A stretch of 64,000 nucleotides of DNA, taken from the NCBI GenBank assembly GCA_963806935.1, contig CAWEAT010000048.1, forward strand, positions 29,660 to 93,659, in the 5' to 3' direction. This stretch comes from Roseiarcus sp963806935 (GTDB lineage Bacteria; Pseudomonadota; Alphaproteobacteria; Rhizobiales; Beijerinckiaceae). The notes below the pieces were generated by a model, which searched no databases, had not been told where the DNA came from, and saw only the letters and a program-made list of their open reading frames with translations. The position numbers and the translations under genes are program-made. Within the stretch, counting starts at the first letter, position 1. Each line of letters opens with the position of its first letter. Shown piece by piece: positions 36,149 to 44,426 of this stretch.

Positions 36149-37339
36149 TCAGGCCACCTGCCCGGCCCGGAACGCCTCGACCGTCTGCATGACGCCGCGC
36201 AGCTCCGCCAGGCCCTTGAGGCGGCCGATGAACGAATAGCCGGGGTTGACCCGCTTTCTTCCGTCGTCGCCGAGCAGATGGCCGTGGTCGGGTCGCATCG
36301 GGATTTCGGCGTCGGCGCGTCCCTCCGCGCGCCTGCGCTCCTCTTCCGTCATCAGCGCCGCGACAAGGCGGACCATATCGGTTTCGCCGGCGAGATGATC
36401 GGCTTCGAAGAATGAGCCGTCCGGCTCGCGCCTGACGTTGCGCAGGTGCGCGAAATGCACGCGCGGGCCGAATTCGTGCGCCATGGCGACGAGATCGTTG
36501 TTCGGGTTCGAGCCGAAGGAGCCGGCGCAGAGGGTTATGCCGCAGGCGGGCGAGGGCACGGCGGCAAAGAGCCGGCGCACATCCTCGGCGGTCGACATCA
36601 CCCGCGGCAGGCCAAAGATCGGGAACGCCGGATCGTCGGGATGGATGGCGAGGCGCGCGCCTTCCTCCTCGGCGACTTCCGTGATCTCGCGCACGAACGC
36701 AAAGAGATTGGCGCGCAGGCCTTCGACCCCGACATCCTTGTATTGGGCAAGCGCCCGCTTGAAGCTTTGCCTGTCGTAGGTGAAGTCGCGCGCCGGCAGC
36801 CAGTCGATCAACGTTCGCTCGAGCCGGTCGATTTCCTCGGGGGTCATCGCTTCGAAGCGCGCCCGCGCTTGCGCGACGCGCTCGGGCGCATAGTCGGCCT
36901 CGGCGCGATCGCGCTCGAGAATAAAAAGGTCATAAGCCGCGCAATCGACCGCGTCGAACCTCAGCGCCGTGCCGCCGTTGGCGAGCGGCCAATTGAGGTC
37001 GGTTCGGGTCCAGTCGGTGATGGCCATGAAATTGTAGCAGAATGTCTTGGCGCCGGCGCGCGCCGCATTGCGGATCGACTGCTTGTGGTTGTCGATCTTC
37101 CGCCGGAAGTCGCCCGAACGGGTCTTGATCTCCTCGCCGACGCCGATGCTCTCGACCACCGGCCAGACGAGCCCGGCCGCTTCGATCTCGCCCTGGCGCC
37201 TCGACACCTCGTCTTCGCTCCAGACTTCGCCCTGGTTCATGTGATGCAGCGCGCTGACGACGCCGGCTGCGCCAGCCTGGGCGACATTTTCGAGGCTTAC
37301 CGGATCGTCCGGGCCGAACCAGCGCCAGGTTTGAAGCAT
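36149..37339 (-). CDS. uxuA: Mannonate dehydratase UxuA
   Basis: 396 residues, full length for UxuA. Characteristic segments are MLQTWRWFGPDDPVSLENV, KTFCYNFMAITDWTRTD, AIHPDDPAFPIFGLPRVMS, TLCAGSFGSNPNND and a metal-binding end with MRPDHGHLLGDDG and NPGYSFIGRLKGLAELRG. It converts D-mannonate to 2-keto-3-deoxygluconate in hexuronate breakdown, using a divalent metal. No other hexuronate genes are in the window, which is unusual, as uxuA is usually with uxuB or transport genes. Confidence 0.95.
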   Translation of the reverse strand: MLQTWRWFGPDDPVSLENVAQAGAAGVVSALHHMNQGEVWSEDEVSRRQGEIEAAGLVWPVVESIGVGEEIKTRSGDFRRKIDNHKQSIRNAARAGAKTFCYNFMAITDWTRTDLNWPLANGGTALRFDAVDCAAYDLFILERDRAEADYAPERVAQARARFEAMTPEEIDRLERTLIDWLPARDFTYDRQSFKRALAQYKDVGVEGLRANLFAFVREITEVAEEEGARLAIHPDDPAFPIFGLPRVMSTAEDVRRLFAAVPSPACGITLCAGSFGSNPNNDLVAMAHEFGPRVHFAHLRNVRREPDGSFFEADHLAGETDMVRLVAALMTEEERRRAEGRADAEIPMRPDHGHLLGDDGRKRVNPGYSFIGRLKGLAELRGVMQTVEAFRAGQVA

Positions 37340-37405
37340 TCGAAGCCTCCCTTTGCGGAGCGCGGGCCCCCATGGGCCACCTTCTCCCGCAAGGGAGGAG
37401 GGAGC

Positions 37406-38359
37406 CTAGATTTTCCGTCCCATGGCGAGAAACTTGTCCGCTCGCGCGTTGCGCAATTCCTCCGGGCTGAGGTTGTGGAGCGATCTCAGGGCGTCGCTGA
37501 TCGCATGGCCGGTCGCGGCGACCGCCGCCGTCGGATCGCGGTGTGCGCCGCCGACGGGCTCGGGAATGACGCCGTCGATGATGCCGAACCTGATGAGGTC
37601 CTGGGCGGTGATCTTCATGCCCGTCGCCGCCTCCTGCGCGCGCGACGAGTCTCGCCACAGGATCGAGGCGGCCGCTTCGGGGGAGGCGACGGTGTAGATC
37701 GCGTGCTCGAGCATCAATACCGTGTTGCAGGCGGCGATGGCGAGCGCACCGCCTGAGCCGCCCTCGCCGATAATCACCGCGACGTTGGGAGAGCCGAGCG
37801 CGAGACAGGCGTCGGTCGAGCGGGCGATGGCCTCAGCCTGGCCGCGCTCCTCGGCTTCGACCCCGGGGAAGGCGCCTGCGGTGTCGATGAGCGAGATCAC
37901 CGGCAGGCCGAAACGGTCGGCAAGCTCCATCAGCCGCGCCGCCTTGCGATAGCCTTCGGGCCTGGCCATGCCGAAATTGTGCTGCACCCGGCTCGCTGTG
38001 TCGTCGCCCTTCTCTTGTCCGAGGACGCAGACCGATTCGCCCTCGAATCTTCCGAGGCCGCCAATGATGGCCTCGTCCTCGCCGAAATAGCGGTCGCCGG
38101 CGAGGGGCGTGAACTCGCTGATCAGGCCCTTGACGTAGTCGCCGAAACGCGGACGGCCCTGGACGCGCGCGACCTGGGTCTTCTGCCAGGGCGTCAGGCT
38201 GGCGTAGAGATCGGCCAGCGCCTTGTCGGCCCGAGCCTCGAGCCGGGCTATTTCCTCGGCGAGAGCGGGCGAGTCGCCCTTCTCCGCGACCGCGCGCAGC
38301 TCATCAAGGCGGGCGTCGATGTCGGCGACCGCCGTTTCGAAGCTGAGATAGGTACGCAT
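37406..38359 (-). CDS. accA: Acetyl-CoA carboxylase carboxyltransferase subunit alpha AccA
   Basis: 317 residues: an N-terminal helical region (YLSFETAVADIDARLDELR), then the crotonase-like carboxyltransferase fold with RVQGRPRFGDYV, GDDTASRVQHNFGMARPEGYRKA, LIDTAGAFPGVEAEERGQAEAIA and IIGEGGSGGALAI. It transfers the carboxyl group from biotin to acetyl-CoA with AccD, supplying malonyl-CoA for fatty acid synthesis. Single gene on the minus strand, directly upstream of and opposite to the tRNA pair. Confidence 0.97.
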   Translation of the reverse strand: MRTYLSFETAVADIDARLDELRAVAEKGDSPALAEEIARLEARADKALADLYASLTPWQKTQVARVQGRPRFGDYVKGLISEFTPLAGDRYFGEDEAIIGGLGRFEGESVCVLGQEKGDDTASRVQHNFGMARPEGYRKAARLMELADRFGLPVISLIDTAGAFPGVEAEERGQAEAIARSTDACLALGSPNVAVIIGEGGSGGALAIAACNTVLMLEHAIYTVASPEAAASILWRDSSRAQEAATGMKITAQDLIRFGIIDGVIPEPVGGAHRDPTAAVAATGHAISDALRSLHNLSPEELRNARADKFLAMGRKI

Positions 38360-38488
38360 CTAATCCTTGCGGCCAACCGCCCCGGGGGTGCGGCGGCGCG
38401 CGGAAACTGGCGGCGGGAAGAGGCGAAGTCAAGGGAAGCGCCCGTGTCTTGCGTCCGCGGCCCCGATGCTGCAAAAGGAGACGGCTCT

Positions 38489-38564
38489 AGGAGTGTAGCT
38501 CAATTGGTAGAGCACCGGTCTCCAAAACCGGGGGTTGGGGGTTCGAGTCCCTCCTCTCCTGCCA
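38489..38564 (+). tRNA. tRNA-Trp (anticodon CCA)
   Basis: 76 bases including an encoded CCA. Cloverleaf elements: D arm TAGCTCAATTGGTAGAGCA, anticodon stem CCGGT/ACCGG around loop CTCCAAA with anticodon CCA, and T arm with GGTTCGAGTCC. The acceptor stem AGGAG/CTCCT is good, with a T-T mismatch at pair 6. Confidence 0.95.
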
Positions 38565-38590
38565 TGCCGAATAGGGATTTTGGCGATCGA

Positions 38591-38664
38591 GCGGGCGTAG
38601 TTCAATGGTAGAACGGAAGCTTCCCAAGCTTCATACGAGGGTTCGATTCCCTTCGCCCGCTCCA
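38591..38664 (+). tRNA. tRNA-Gly (anticodon CCC)
   Basis: 74 bases including CCA. Acceptor GCGGGCG/CGCCCGC, D arm TAGTTCAATGGTAGAAC, anticodon stem GAAGC/GCTTC around loop TTCCCAA with anticodon CCC, and T arm GGTTCGATTCC. It lies 26 bases after tRNA-Trp on the same strand, so both are probably on one transcript. tRNA 3' ends are frequent integration sites, and the lipid gene cluster begins just downstream. Confidence 0.96.
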
Positions 38665-38789
38665 CTACAACCTGCTGTTACGACATAAGTTGTTTCGCCG
38701 GATAGCTTGTCAGGCCCCAATTTTGTTGACGGCGTAGTGACGACAAGCGCCAAGGCGCCCCATTGGCGGGAAACAGCGGAGGAATATCG

Positions 38790-39638
38790 ATGAGCCGGGC
38801 CGCACCTTCGTCGAAGAGCCATGGCTCGGCGCCGGGAGTGTTGTTGCAGGTCCTTGAGGCGCGCGCGTTCGCTGAGCATTACGCCGCGATCGTCATGTGT
38901 CCGATCCTAAGCGCTGCGCCGAGAGGCGACGGCCATCCTGTGCTCGTGCTGCCGGGACTGGCGGCAGGCGACGCGACGACCGCGATCCTCCGCCGCTTTC
39001 TCAAGTCCCGAGGCTATGCGGCGTCAGGATGGGGTCAGGGGCTCAATCTGGGGCTGCGGCCGGGCGTCCTGGAGCGCGCGCACGACACGCTGCGCGCGCT
39101 ATATCGCGAGCATGGACGTGCGGTGAGCATCATCGGGTGGAGTTTGGGGGGTCTGTACGCGCGCGAATTGGCCAAACTGTCGCCGGAAATGGTCCGTCTG
39201 GTGATCACGTTGGGGTCACCGTTTACGGGACATCCGCGCGAGACGAATGCGTGGCGCCTATACGAGTTCGTCAGCGGCCATCGGATCGGGTCGCACGATT
39301 TTCATGGGCCGCTCAGGACGCCGCCGCTTGCGCCGACGACGTCGATCTGGAGCCCGAACGACGGAATCGTGTCCTGGCGCTGCAGCGTCGAGACGCGCCG
39401 GGATCTGGCGGAGAATATCGTTGTCGATTCGAGCCACTTCGGCCTTGGGGCGCACCCGGCTGCGCTCTATGCGATCGCCGACCGGCTCGCGCAGCCGGAA
39501 GGCCATTGGCAGACCTTTCACCTGAAGGGCTGGCGGCGTTTCGTCTATCGTGATGTCCAGAAGTTGCTTGGTCGCCACGCCGCAATGCGCAGGAACGATG
39601 CCCATTCACATGCGATGGAGTTGGTCGAACAATCCTGA
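38790..39638 (+). CDS. Alpha/beta-hydrolase, lipase/esterase-like
   Basis: 282 residues from the ATG at 38790 with CGGAGGA upstream; a TTG nine codons earlier is in frame but weaker. The fold begins at GDGHPVLVLPGLAAGD; the nucleophile elbow is IIGWSLGGLYA (GxSxG). The likely acid lies near WSPNDGIVSW and the His in DSSHFGLGAHPAALYAIADRLAQPEGHW. No signal peptide. The pattern resembles cytosolic lipase-like hydrolases. It is the first gene after the tRNAs and converges on the acyl-CoA ligase, so a role in lipid turnover is possible. Confidence 0.78.
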   Translation: MSRAAPSSKSHGSAPGVLLQVLEARAFAEHYAAIVMCPILSAAPRGDGHPVLVLPGLAAGDATTAILRRFLKSRGYAASGWGQGLNLGLRPGVLERAHDTLRALYREHGRAVSIIGWSLGGLYARELAKLSPEMVRLVITLGSPFTGHPRETNAWRLYEFVSGHRIGSHDFHGPLRTPPLAPTTSIWSPNDGIVSWRCSVETRRDLAENIVVDSSHFGLGAHPAALYAIADRLAQPEGHWQTFHLKGWRRFVYRDVQKLLGRHAAMRRNDAHSHAMELVEQS

Positions 39639-39698
39639 CCCTTCCACCATACACCACTCCGGTTCCGCCCTCGTCTGCGTCGATTCCTGGTTTCGCCG

Positions 39699-41345
39699 TC
39701 ACGGACGGTCCGCGCGCAACTTCTTTTTGTCGACCTTGCCCACCGAAGTCAGCGGAAGCTCCTCGGCAAAGGCGACCCTCTCCGGGATCGCGATCTTCGC
39801 GATGACCCCTTTCTCGACGTAGGACGCCACGTGGAGACGAATGTCTTCCTCAACGATCCTGCCGACATGATCGGGTTCGAGAACGACAAACGCCAACGGT
39901 CTTTCACCCCACTTGACATCCTTGACGCCGATGACGGCGGCGCGCCGGACGCCCTTCTTCTCCATGATGATGTTCTCGAGCGATATCGACGAAATCCACT
40001 CGCCGCCGCTCTTCACGATATCCTTCAGGCGGTCGGAAATCCGGAGGTAACCGTCCGCGTCGATTGAGGCGACGTCGCCGGTATGCAGATAGCCGCCAGC
40101 CCAAAGCTGTTCTGAAGCTGCCTCGTCATTGAGGTAGCCCATCGTCAGCCACGGCGTGCGAACAACGATCTCGCCGAAAGACTTGCCGTCATGAGGCACG
40201 TCGGCCATGTTCTCGTCGACGACCCGCAGATCGACGAGCGGGGCCGCGATGCCCGCCGTGGCGCGATAGCCGACCTCCTCCTCGACGCCTCGGCCAAGAT
40301 GCTGCGACTTGACGTGCGCCCCGGTCAGCATCGGCGCGGATTCCGAGAGGCCATAGCCCGAGAAAACGTCGATGCCGCGCGCCATCGCCGCCCGCGCCAG
40401 AGACGAGGGCAGCGCAGACCCCCCGACTACCATCTTCAGGCCGGAAAGATCGACCTTTTCGCTGCCCGGCGCGCCAAGCAGCATCTGAAGGATGGTCGGA
40501 ACACAATGGGTGAACGTCACCCCTTCGGTTTGAATCAATTTCAGGAAAATCTCCGGCGAATAACGGCCGGGAAAGACAAGCTTCGACCCACCGAGCGTCG
40601 CCGTATACGGACAGCCCCAGGCGTGAACGTGGAACATTGGCGTCATCGGCATGTAGACGTCGTCGCGATGGTATCGGCCCTGGGTCGGCGTGAGCCCATA
40701 TTCGACGAGTCCCGCCAGAGTGTGCAGCACAAGCTGACGATGACTGAAGTGGACCCCCTTGGGCCGCCCCGTCGTTCCCGTGGTGTGGAACGTCGTCGCG
40801 CAGGCGTTCTCGTCGAAATCCGGAAACTGGAAGTAGGGGGATGCTCCGGTCAGCAGCGTCTCATATTCGGCCTGGATCGACAGTTCGATCGAGGGAAGGT
40901 GAGGGCGGTCGTGCATGACGACGAAGGTCCTGGCCGCGGAGAGCCTGTCCTTGATCTTTTCGATCAGCGGCAGAAAGTCGACGTTGAACAATATTGTCGA
41001 TGCGCGCGTATCGTTGAGCATGTACGCGATGTCGTCAGGGGTCAGGCTGACGTTGATCGTCTGAAGGATGGCGCCCATCATGGGCACGGCGAAATAGCAC
41101 TCGTGGTAGCGGTCGCTGTCCCAATCGAAGACGGCGACCACGTCGCCTTGTTCGACGCCGATCTGGGTCAGTCCGCTGGCGAGACGGCCGATGCGCTCGC
41201 GGAAGGCGCGATAGGTCCGCCGCCTGATGTCGCGGTACACGATTTCTTGATCAGGCGATCGAACCATTGGCGTATGGAGCAGATGCTTGATGAGGAGCGG
41301 ATAGGGATAAGCCGACGCCGTAGGCTTGATGATCTTGACAGGCAT
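39699..41345 (-). CDS. Fatty acid-CoA ligase (AlkK-like)
   Basis: 548 residues of the ANL adenylating family. The AMP-binding P-loop is TFHTTGTTGRPKGV; later motifs are GYGLSESAPM, the A5-type region, YLHTGDVASIDADGYL and the hinge DRLKDIVKSGGEWIS, ending with a C-terminal Lys in TSVGKVDKKKLR. Length and N-terminal arrangement (YPYPLLIKHLL) recall medium/long-chain acyl-CoA ligases such as AlkK. It would make the acyl-CoA used by the reductase and WS/DGAT genes upstream. Last gene of the minus-strand lipid array; a FixK-like box lies 61-74 bases before its ATG. Confidence 0.88.
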   Translation of the reverse strand: MPVKIIKPTASAYPYPLLIKHLLHTPMVRSPDQEIVYRDIRRRTYRAFRERIGRLASGLTQIGVEQGDVVAVFDWDSDRYHECYFAVPMMGAILQTINVSLTPDDIAYMLNDTRASTILFNVDFLPLIEKIKDRLSAARTFVVMHDRPHLPSIELSIQAEYETLLTGASPYFQFPDFDENACATTFHTTGTTGRPKGVHFSHRQLVLHTLAGLVEYGLTPTQGRYHRDDVYMPMTPMFHVHAWGCPYTATLGGSKLVFPGRYSPEIFLKLIQTEGVTFTHCVPTILQMLLGAPGSEKVDLSGLKMVVGGSALPSSLARAAMARGIDVFSGYGLSESAPMLTGAHVKSQHLGRGVEEEVGYRATAGIAAPLVDLRVVDENMADVPHDGKSFGEIVVRTPWLTMGYLNDEAASEQLWAGGYLHTGDVASIDADGYLRISDRLKDIVKSGGEWISSISLENIIMEKKGVRRAAVIGVKDVKWGERPLAFVVLEPDHVGRIVEEDIRLHVASYVEKGVIAKIAIPERVAFAEELPLTSVGKVDKKKLRADRP

Positions 41346-41405
41346 GACCTTCCTCCTGCGAGGTTTTTTCTCGTTCTCACAATAGCTTGGCGCGGCGCCA
41401 AAGAG

Positions 41406-41419
41406 TTGAGATCGATCAA
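41406..41419. promoter_or_regulatory. Putative FixK/FNR box upstream of the acyl-CoA ligase
   Basis: TTGAGATCGATCAA matches the anaerobox TTGAT-N4-ATCAA at nine of the ten fixed positions. It lies 61 bases upstream of the acyl-CoA ligase start in the 248-base gap after the WS/DGAT gene. The FixK-type regulator at 18.2-18.9 kb has the recognition helix expected to read such a site. No experimental support. Confidence 0.45.
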
Positions 41420-41593
41420 AGTCCGGGAGATATAGCGCGGGAGTTCCGGGGCCTTACGCCCGGCCGCGGCGTCATGCCGTCACGAATCCCCGCGACGGGT
41501 CAGGCACGCCGTTCGCGCAATGCGCGCTTCGCGGCCAACGGAAGTTGGATCACGGAACGGCGCTGACAGCGACGTCGCGGTCTTCAGCCATCG

Positions 41594-43384
41594 TTATCGC
41601 TTCTTGCTCGCAGCAGGCGCTCGACCCTTATGGCGCCGCGCCGTCCGCGAGGGGGGCGCCGGGTCGTGTCCGGCTTTGCCCGCTCGGGTGGCCGATTGAA
41701 CGGCCCGCGTCTCCGCGGCAGATGGACGCTCAGCTGTATTCGCAGCGGAGCGAGCTTTCGTTCGTCCTGGGGCGATCTTGGATTTGGCTGGCAGAGTCTT
41801 CGATGAATCGGCGCGCGCTGACGGTTTGGCCAATTTGCGTGAGATCGCCTCGGTGGCTCGGCTCAGAGCCTCGATATTTCGAGCAAGCACGCTCACTGAG
41901 TCGGCCTTTGGCGGGTTCGTCTCGACGTTTCGCCTATCAGGTCGCGCCGCCTCCCGGCCGATGGCCTGGATCGCATTGGACCCGCTGAGCGCCTCATTGG
42001 CCTTCCGCATCGCCTCGAAATCGTCCGCTATATAGTCGGCGATGCGTTGAGCGTCGGGCACGGTTTCGCTACAGGCGATGAGACCGAAATCGAGTTGATC
42101 GAGATAGCTCTGCACGGTGATATTAAGCGCGCAACCGTGGAAGGGGATCGACACCGGAAAATAGTGTGTAGCCGGCGCCCCGACGCAATACATCGGCTCC
42201 CTCGGTCCCGGAACGTTCGATATGACGACATTGAAGAATGGCCGCATCACATTGTAGGCGCGGGCGCCGGCCATCAGCTTGGCGAGCGCAGTTATGATGA
42301 GTGGCGCGCCGGCTATCGAGATATCGGTGGTCAGCAAGTCCCGGACGTCGGCGAACAGCCCTTTCGCCTCCTCGGCCGCCAATCGAGCCGCGGCGAGTCG
42401 CGGCAAGGGATCGGGCACGTCCGTAGGCAGACGAGACAGCGAGAACACGACCTGGTTGTTCAACGTTCCGTCGCCGGGCGCTCGCAACGAGGCCGGCACG
42501 CCGGCGATCAGGGGCGCGCCGGGTAGCGCGTGATGCTCGATGAGATAACGGCGCAGCGCGCCGGCGCTGAGCGCCAACACGATATCATTGATCGTGGCGC
42601 TTCTCGATTTTGCGACTTTCTTGACCTCGGCGAGCGCGAGCGAACAGGTTGCGTAGATCCGATGGGCTGATATGGCCACGTTGAACGGCGTTCGCGGCAT
42701 CCCTCTCGCGTAACCGAGCAGAACACGCGCGTCTCGACTGAAATGGGGCGCCGCTCTCGCTAGCGTTCTCGCGGCGCCTGGCAGCGATTTGACGGCGCGA
42801 TATCCCTGACGAATGAAGTCGGCGATCGCCGTGCTGGTCAATTCCAGGAAGTCGGCGGGCTCGCCGCTCGAGCGAACGTGTCTGCGAGGCGAGAGCGCCG
42901 GTCCGACGTCAGGTGAGAAGTCGAAGGTTACGTCGAGCGTCGCAATGCCCGCGATCCCGTCCATGTCGCAATGATGCAACTTAACGTAGACGGCGAAGGC
43001 GCCGTGTTCCAGGCCCTCGATCAGATGGTACTCCCAGAGTGGGCGCGCGCGATCGAGCGGGACCGCGTGGAGTTCAGCCACCAATGCGCGCAACTGCTCC
43101 ATCGTGCCGGGCTTCGGCAGCGCGACATGGCGAACGTGATGGTCGAGGTCCAAGGCATCGTCCACGACCCAGACCGGATGATCGAGACCGAGCGGCGTCA
43201 TCTCGAGGCGTCGGCGATACGAGGGCAGGAGGTCGAGCCGCGCGGCCGTGTGCTCGCGAAAGCGGGCGAAAAGGTCAGGCTCCGGCGAGCTCGGCGTAAA
43301 GATCGTCAAGCTGGCGATGTTCATGGGCGTCTGCGGGGTCTCCAGATACAGAAACAGGGAGTCGACCAGGGAGAGACGATTCAT
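41594..43384 (-). CDS. Wax ester synthase/diacylglycerol acyltransferase with basic C-terminal tail
   Basis: 596 residues. Residues 1-470 are a typical WS/DGAT: N-terminal LSLVDSLFLYLETPQTPMNI, the catalytic HHxxxDG as LHHCDMDGIAG, the ND region SATINDIVLALSAGALR, and the PLF-like VVISNVPGPREPMYCVGA. It joins acyl-CoA to a fatty alcohol or diacylglycerol at the membrane/granule surface. Beyond residue 475 is a tail of about 120 residues absent from ordinary members (450-480). It has an amphipathic stretch (SVSVLARNIEALSRATEAIS), then an Ala/Lys/Arg/Ser/Pro-rich part with 22 Lys/Arg in the last 81 residues. The ATG overlaps the hydrolase stop. Confidence 0.92.
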   Translation of the reverse strand: MNRLSLVDSLFLYLETPQTPMNIASLTIFTPSSPEPDLFARFREHTAARLDLLPSYRRRLEMTPLGLDHPVWVVDDALDLDHHVRHVALPKPGTMEQLRALVAELHAVPLDRARPLWEYHLIEGLEHGAFAVYVKLHHCDMDGIAGIATLDVTFDFSPDVGPALSPRRHVRSSGEPADFLELTSTAIADFIRQGYRAVKSLPGAARTLARAAPHFSRDARVLLGYARGMPRTPFNVAISAHRIYATCSLALAEVKKVAKSRSATINDIVLALSAGALRRYLIEHHALPGAPLIAGVPASLRAPGDGTLNNQVVFSLSRLPTDVPDPLPRLAAARLAAEEAKGLFADVRDLLTTDISIAGAPLIITALAKLMAGARAYNVMRPFFNVVISNVPGPREPMYCVGAPATHYFPVSIPFHGCALNITVQSYLDQLDFGLIACSETVPDAQRIADYIADDFEAMRKANEALSGSNAIQAIGREAARPDRRNVETNPPKADSVSVLARNIEALSRATEAISRKLAKPSARADSSKTLPAKSKIAPGRTKARSAANTAERPSAAETRAVQSATRAGKAGHDPAPPSRTARRHKGRAPAASKKR

Positions 43385-44316
43385 GGCGAACCTCCAGCTG
43401 CGCGCAGAGCGCTCGCGCGTCGCGCCTCGTCCTCCGCCCTGAGGCAGTGCTCGGCGATTTCAGCGACAAGAAGCGGCAGCAGCGCCGTAGGCAAGTCATG
43501 GCCCATGCCGGGAATGATCCGCAACCGGGCGCCGGGAATGCTAGCGGCGGTGTCCTCGCCCGCCGCCGGTGGTATGAACGGATCCTTTGCGCCGTGCAGC
43601 ACCAAAGTCGGCGTGCGAATGCGGCGGAGCATCGGCCTCCGATCTCCCGCCGTCAGAATGGCGAGGAGCTGTCGAGCGAACCCTTGAGGGTAGTAGCAGC
43701 GGCCGATTGAGCGCTCGACCTTGCTTCGAAGCTCGGAGTCGCTCGTCGGAAAGCCAGGGCTTCCGATCAGGCGGAGGAAGTCCATGGCTTCCTGCACCGC
43801 GCCCGCCTGATCACTTCGCCGGCGCCGTCGAATGAGAGCTCGCAGCACCTTCGGTTCGGGACCCGGCAACGCCGGATTGCCGCTGGTCGAGAAGAGCGAG
43901 ACCAGGCTCTGGACGCGATCCGGGCGCCGGGTTGCGACGATTTGCGCGATCATGCCGCCCATCGAGGCGCCGACGATATGCGCGCGATCGATCCCCAGCG
44001 CATCCATGAGCCCCAGCGTATCCGAGGCCATGTCGTCAAGCGTATAGGGCGGCCTGACCGGCAGCCGCAGGAAAGCCAAAGCCATCAGAGGCGCCATAGG
44101 CAGTCGCCCGGCGGATGGCGTCTTTGTCGATAACCCGGCATCGCGATTGTCGAAGCGAACGACGCGAAACCCGCGCGCCACGAGGCCCTCGCAAAATGCG
44201 TCGGGCCAGGCGATGAGCTGCATCCCCAAGCCCATGATCAAGACGATAACGGGGCTGTCGCGAGCGCCGCTATCCGAATATTCGATCTCGATCCCGTTCG
44301 CCTTGACCGCAGCCAT
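43381..44316 (-). CDS. Alpha/beta-hydrolase in the wax ester locus
   Basis: 311 residues. The core begins PVIVLIMGLGMQLIAWPDAF and FDNRDAGLST, the nucleophile elbow is HIVGASMGGMIAQ (Ser), the acid is in LHGAKDPFIPP and the His in GMGHDLPTALLP, giving a complete triad. This resembles esterase/lipase-type hydrolases that often accompany lipid genes. Translationally coupled to the WS/DGAT gene (ATGA), which links it to wax ester or acylglycerol handling. Substrate not determined. Between it and the upstream GMC gene is a 110-base gap with a 7-bp GC hairpin. Confidence 0.85.
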   Translation of the reverse strand: MAAVKANGIEIEYSDSGARDSPVIVLIMGLGMQLIAWPDAFCEGLVARGFRVVRFDNRDAGLSTKTPSAGRLPMAPLMALAFLRLPVRPPYTLDDMASDTLGLMDALGIDRAHIVGASMGGMIAQIVATRRPDRVQSLVSLFSTSGNPALPGPEPKVLRALIRRRRRSDQAGAVQEAMDFLRLIGSPGFPTSDSELRSKVERSIGRCYYPQGFARQLLAILTAGDRRPMLRRIRTPTLVLHGAKDPFIPPAAGEDTAASIPGARLRIIPGMGHDLPTALLPLLVAEIAEHCLRAEDEARRASALRAAGGSP

Positions 44317-44426
44317 TCAATCTTCGTCCGTCTCTCTTTCGTCCTTCGCGATCAGCGAACCCGTGCGCGGCCGCAGGGCTCGCGGTGAATCGCGCCAGTC
44401 CCGCGCTTGCGGCGCGGGCCGAGGCC

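Noticed and set aside
44400..44418. Perfect 7-bp hairpin (CCCGCGC/GCGCGGG) after the GMC gene
   Set aside because: No T run follows on either strand; short GC hairpins are expected by chance in this DNA.
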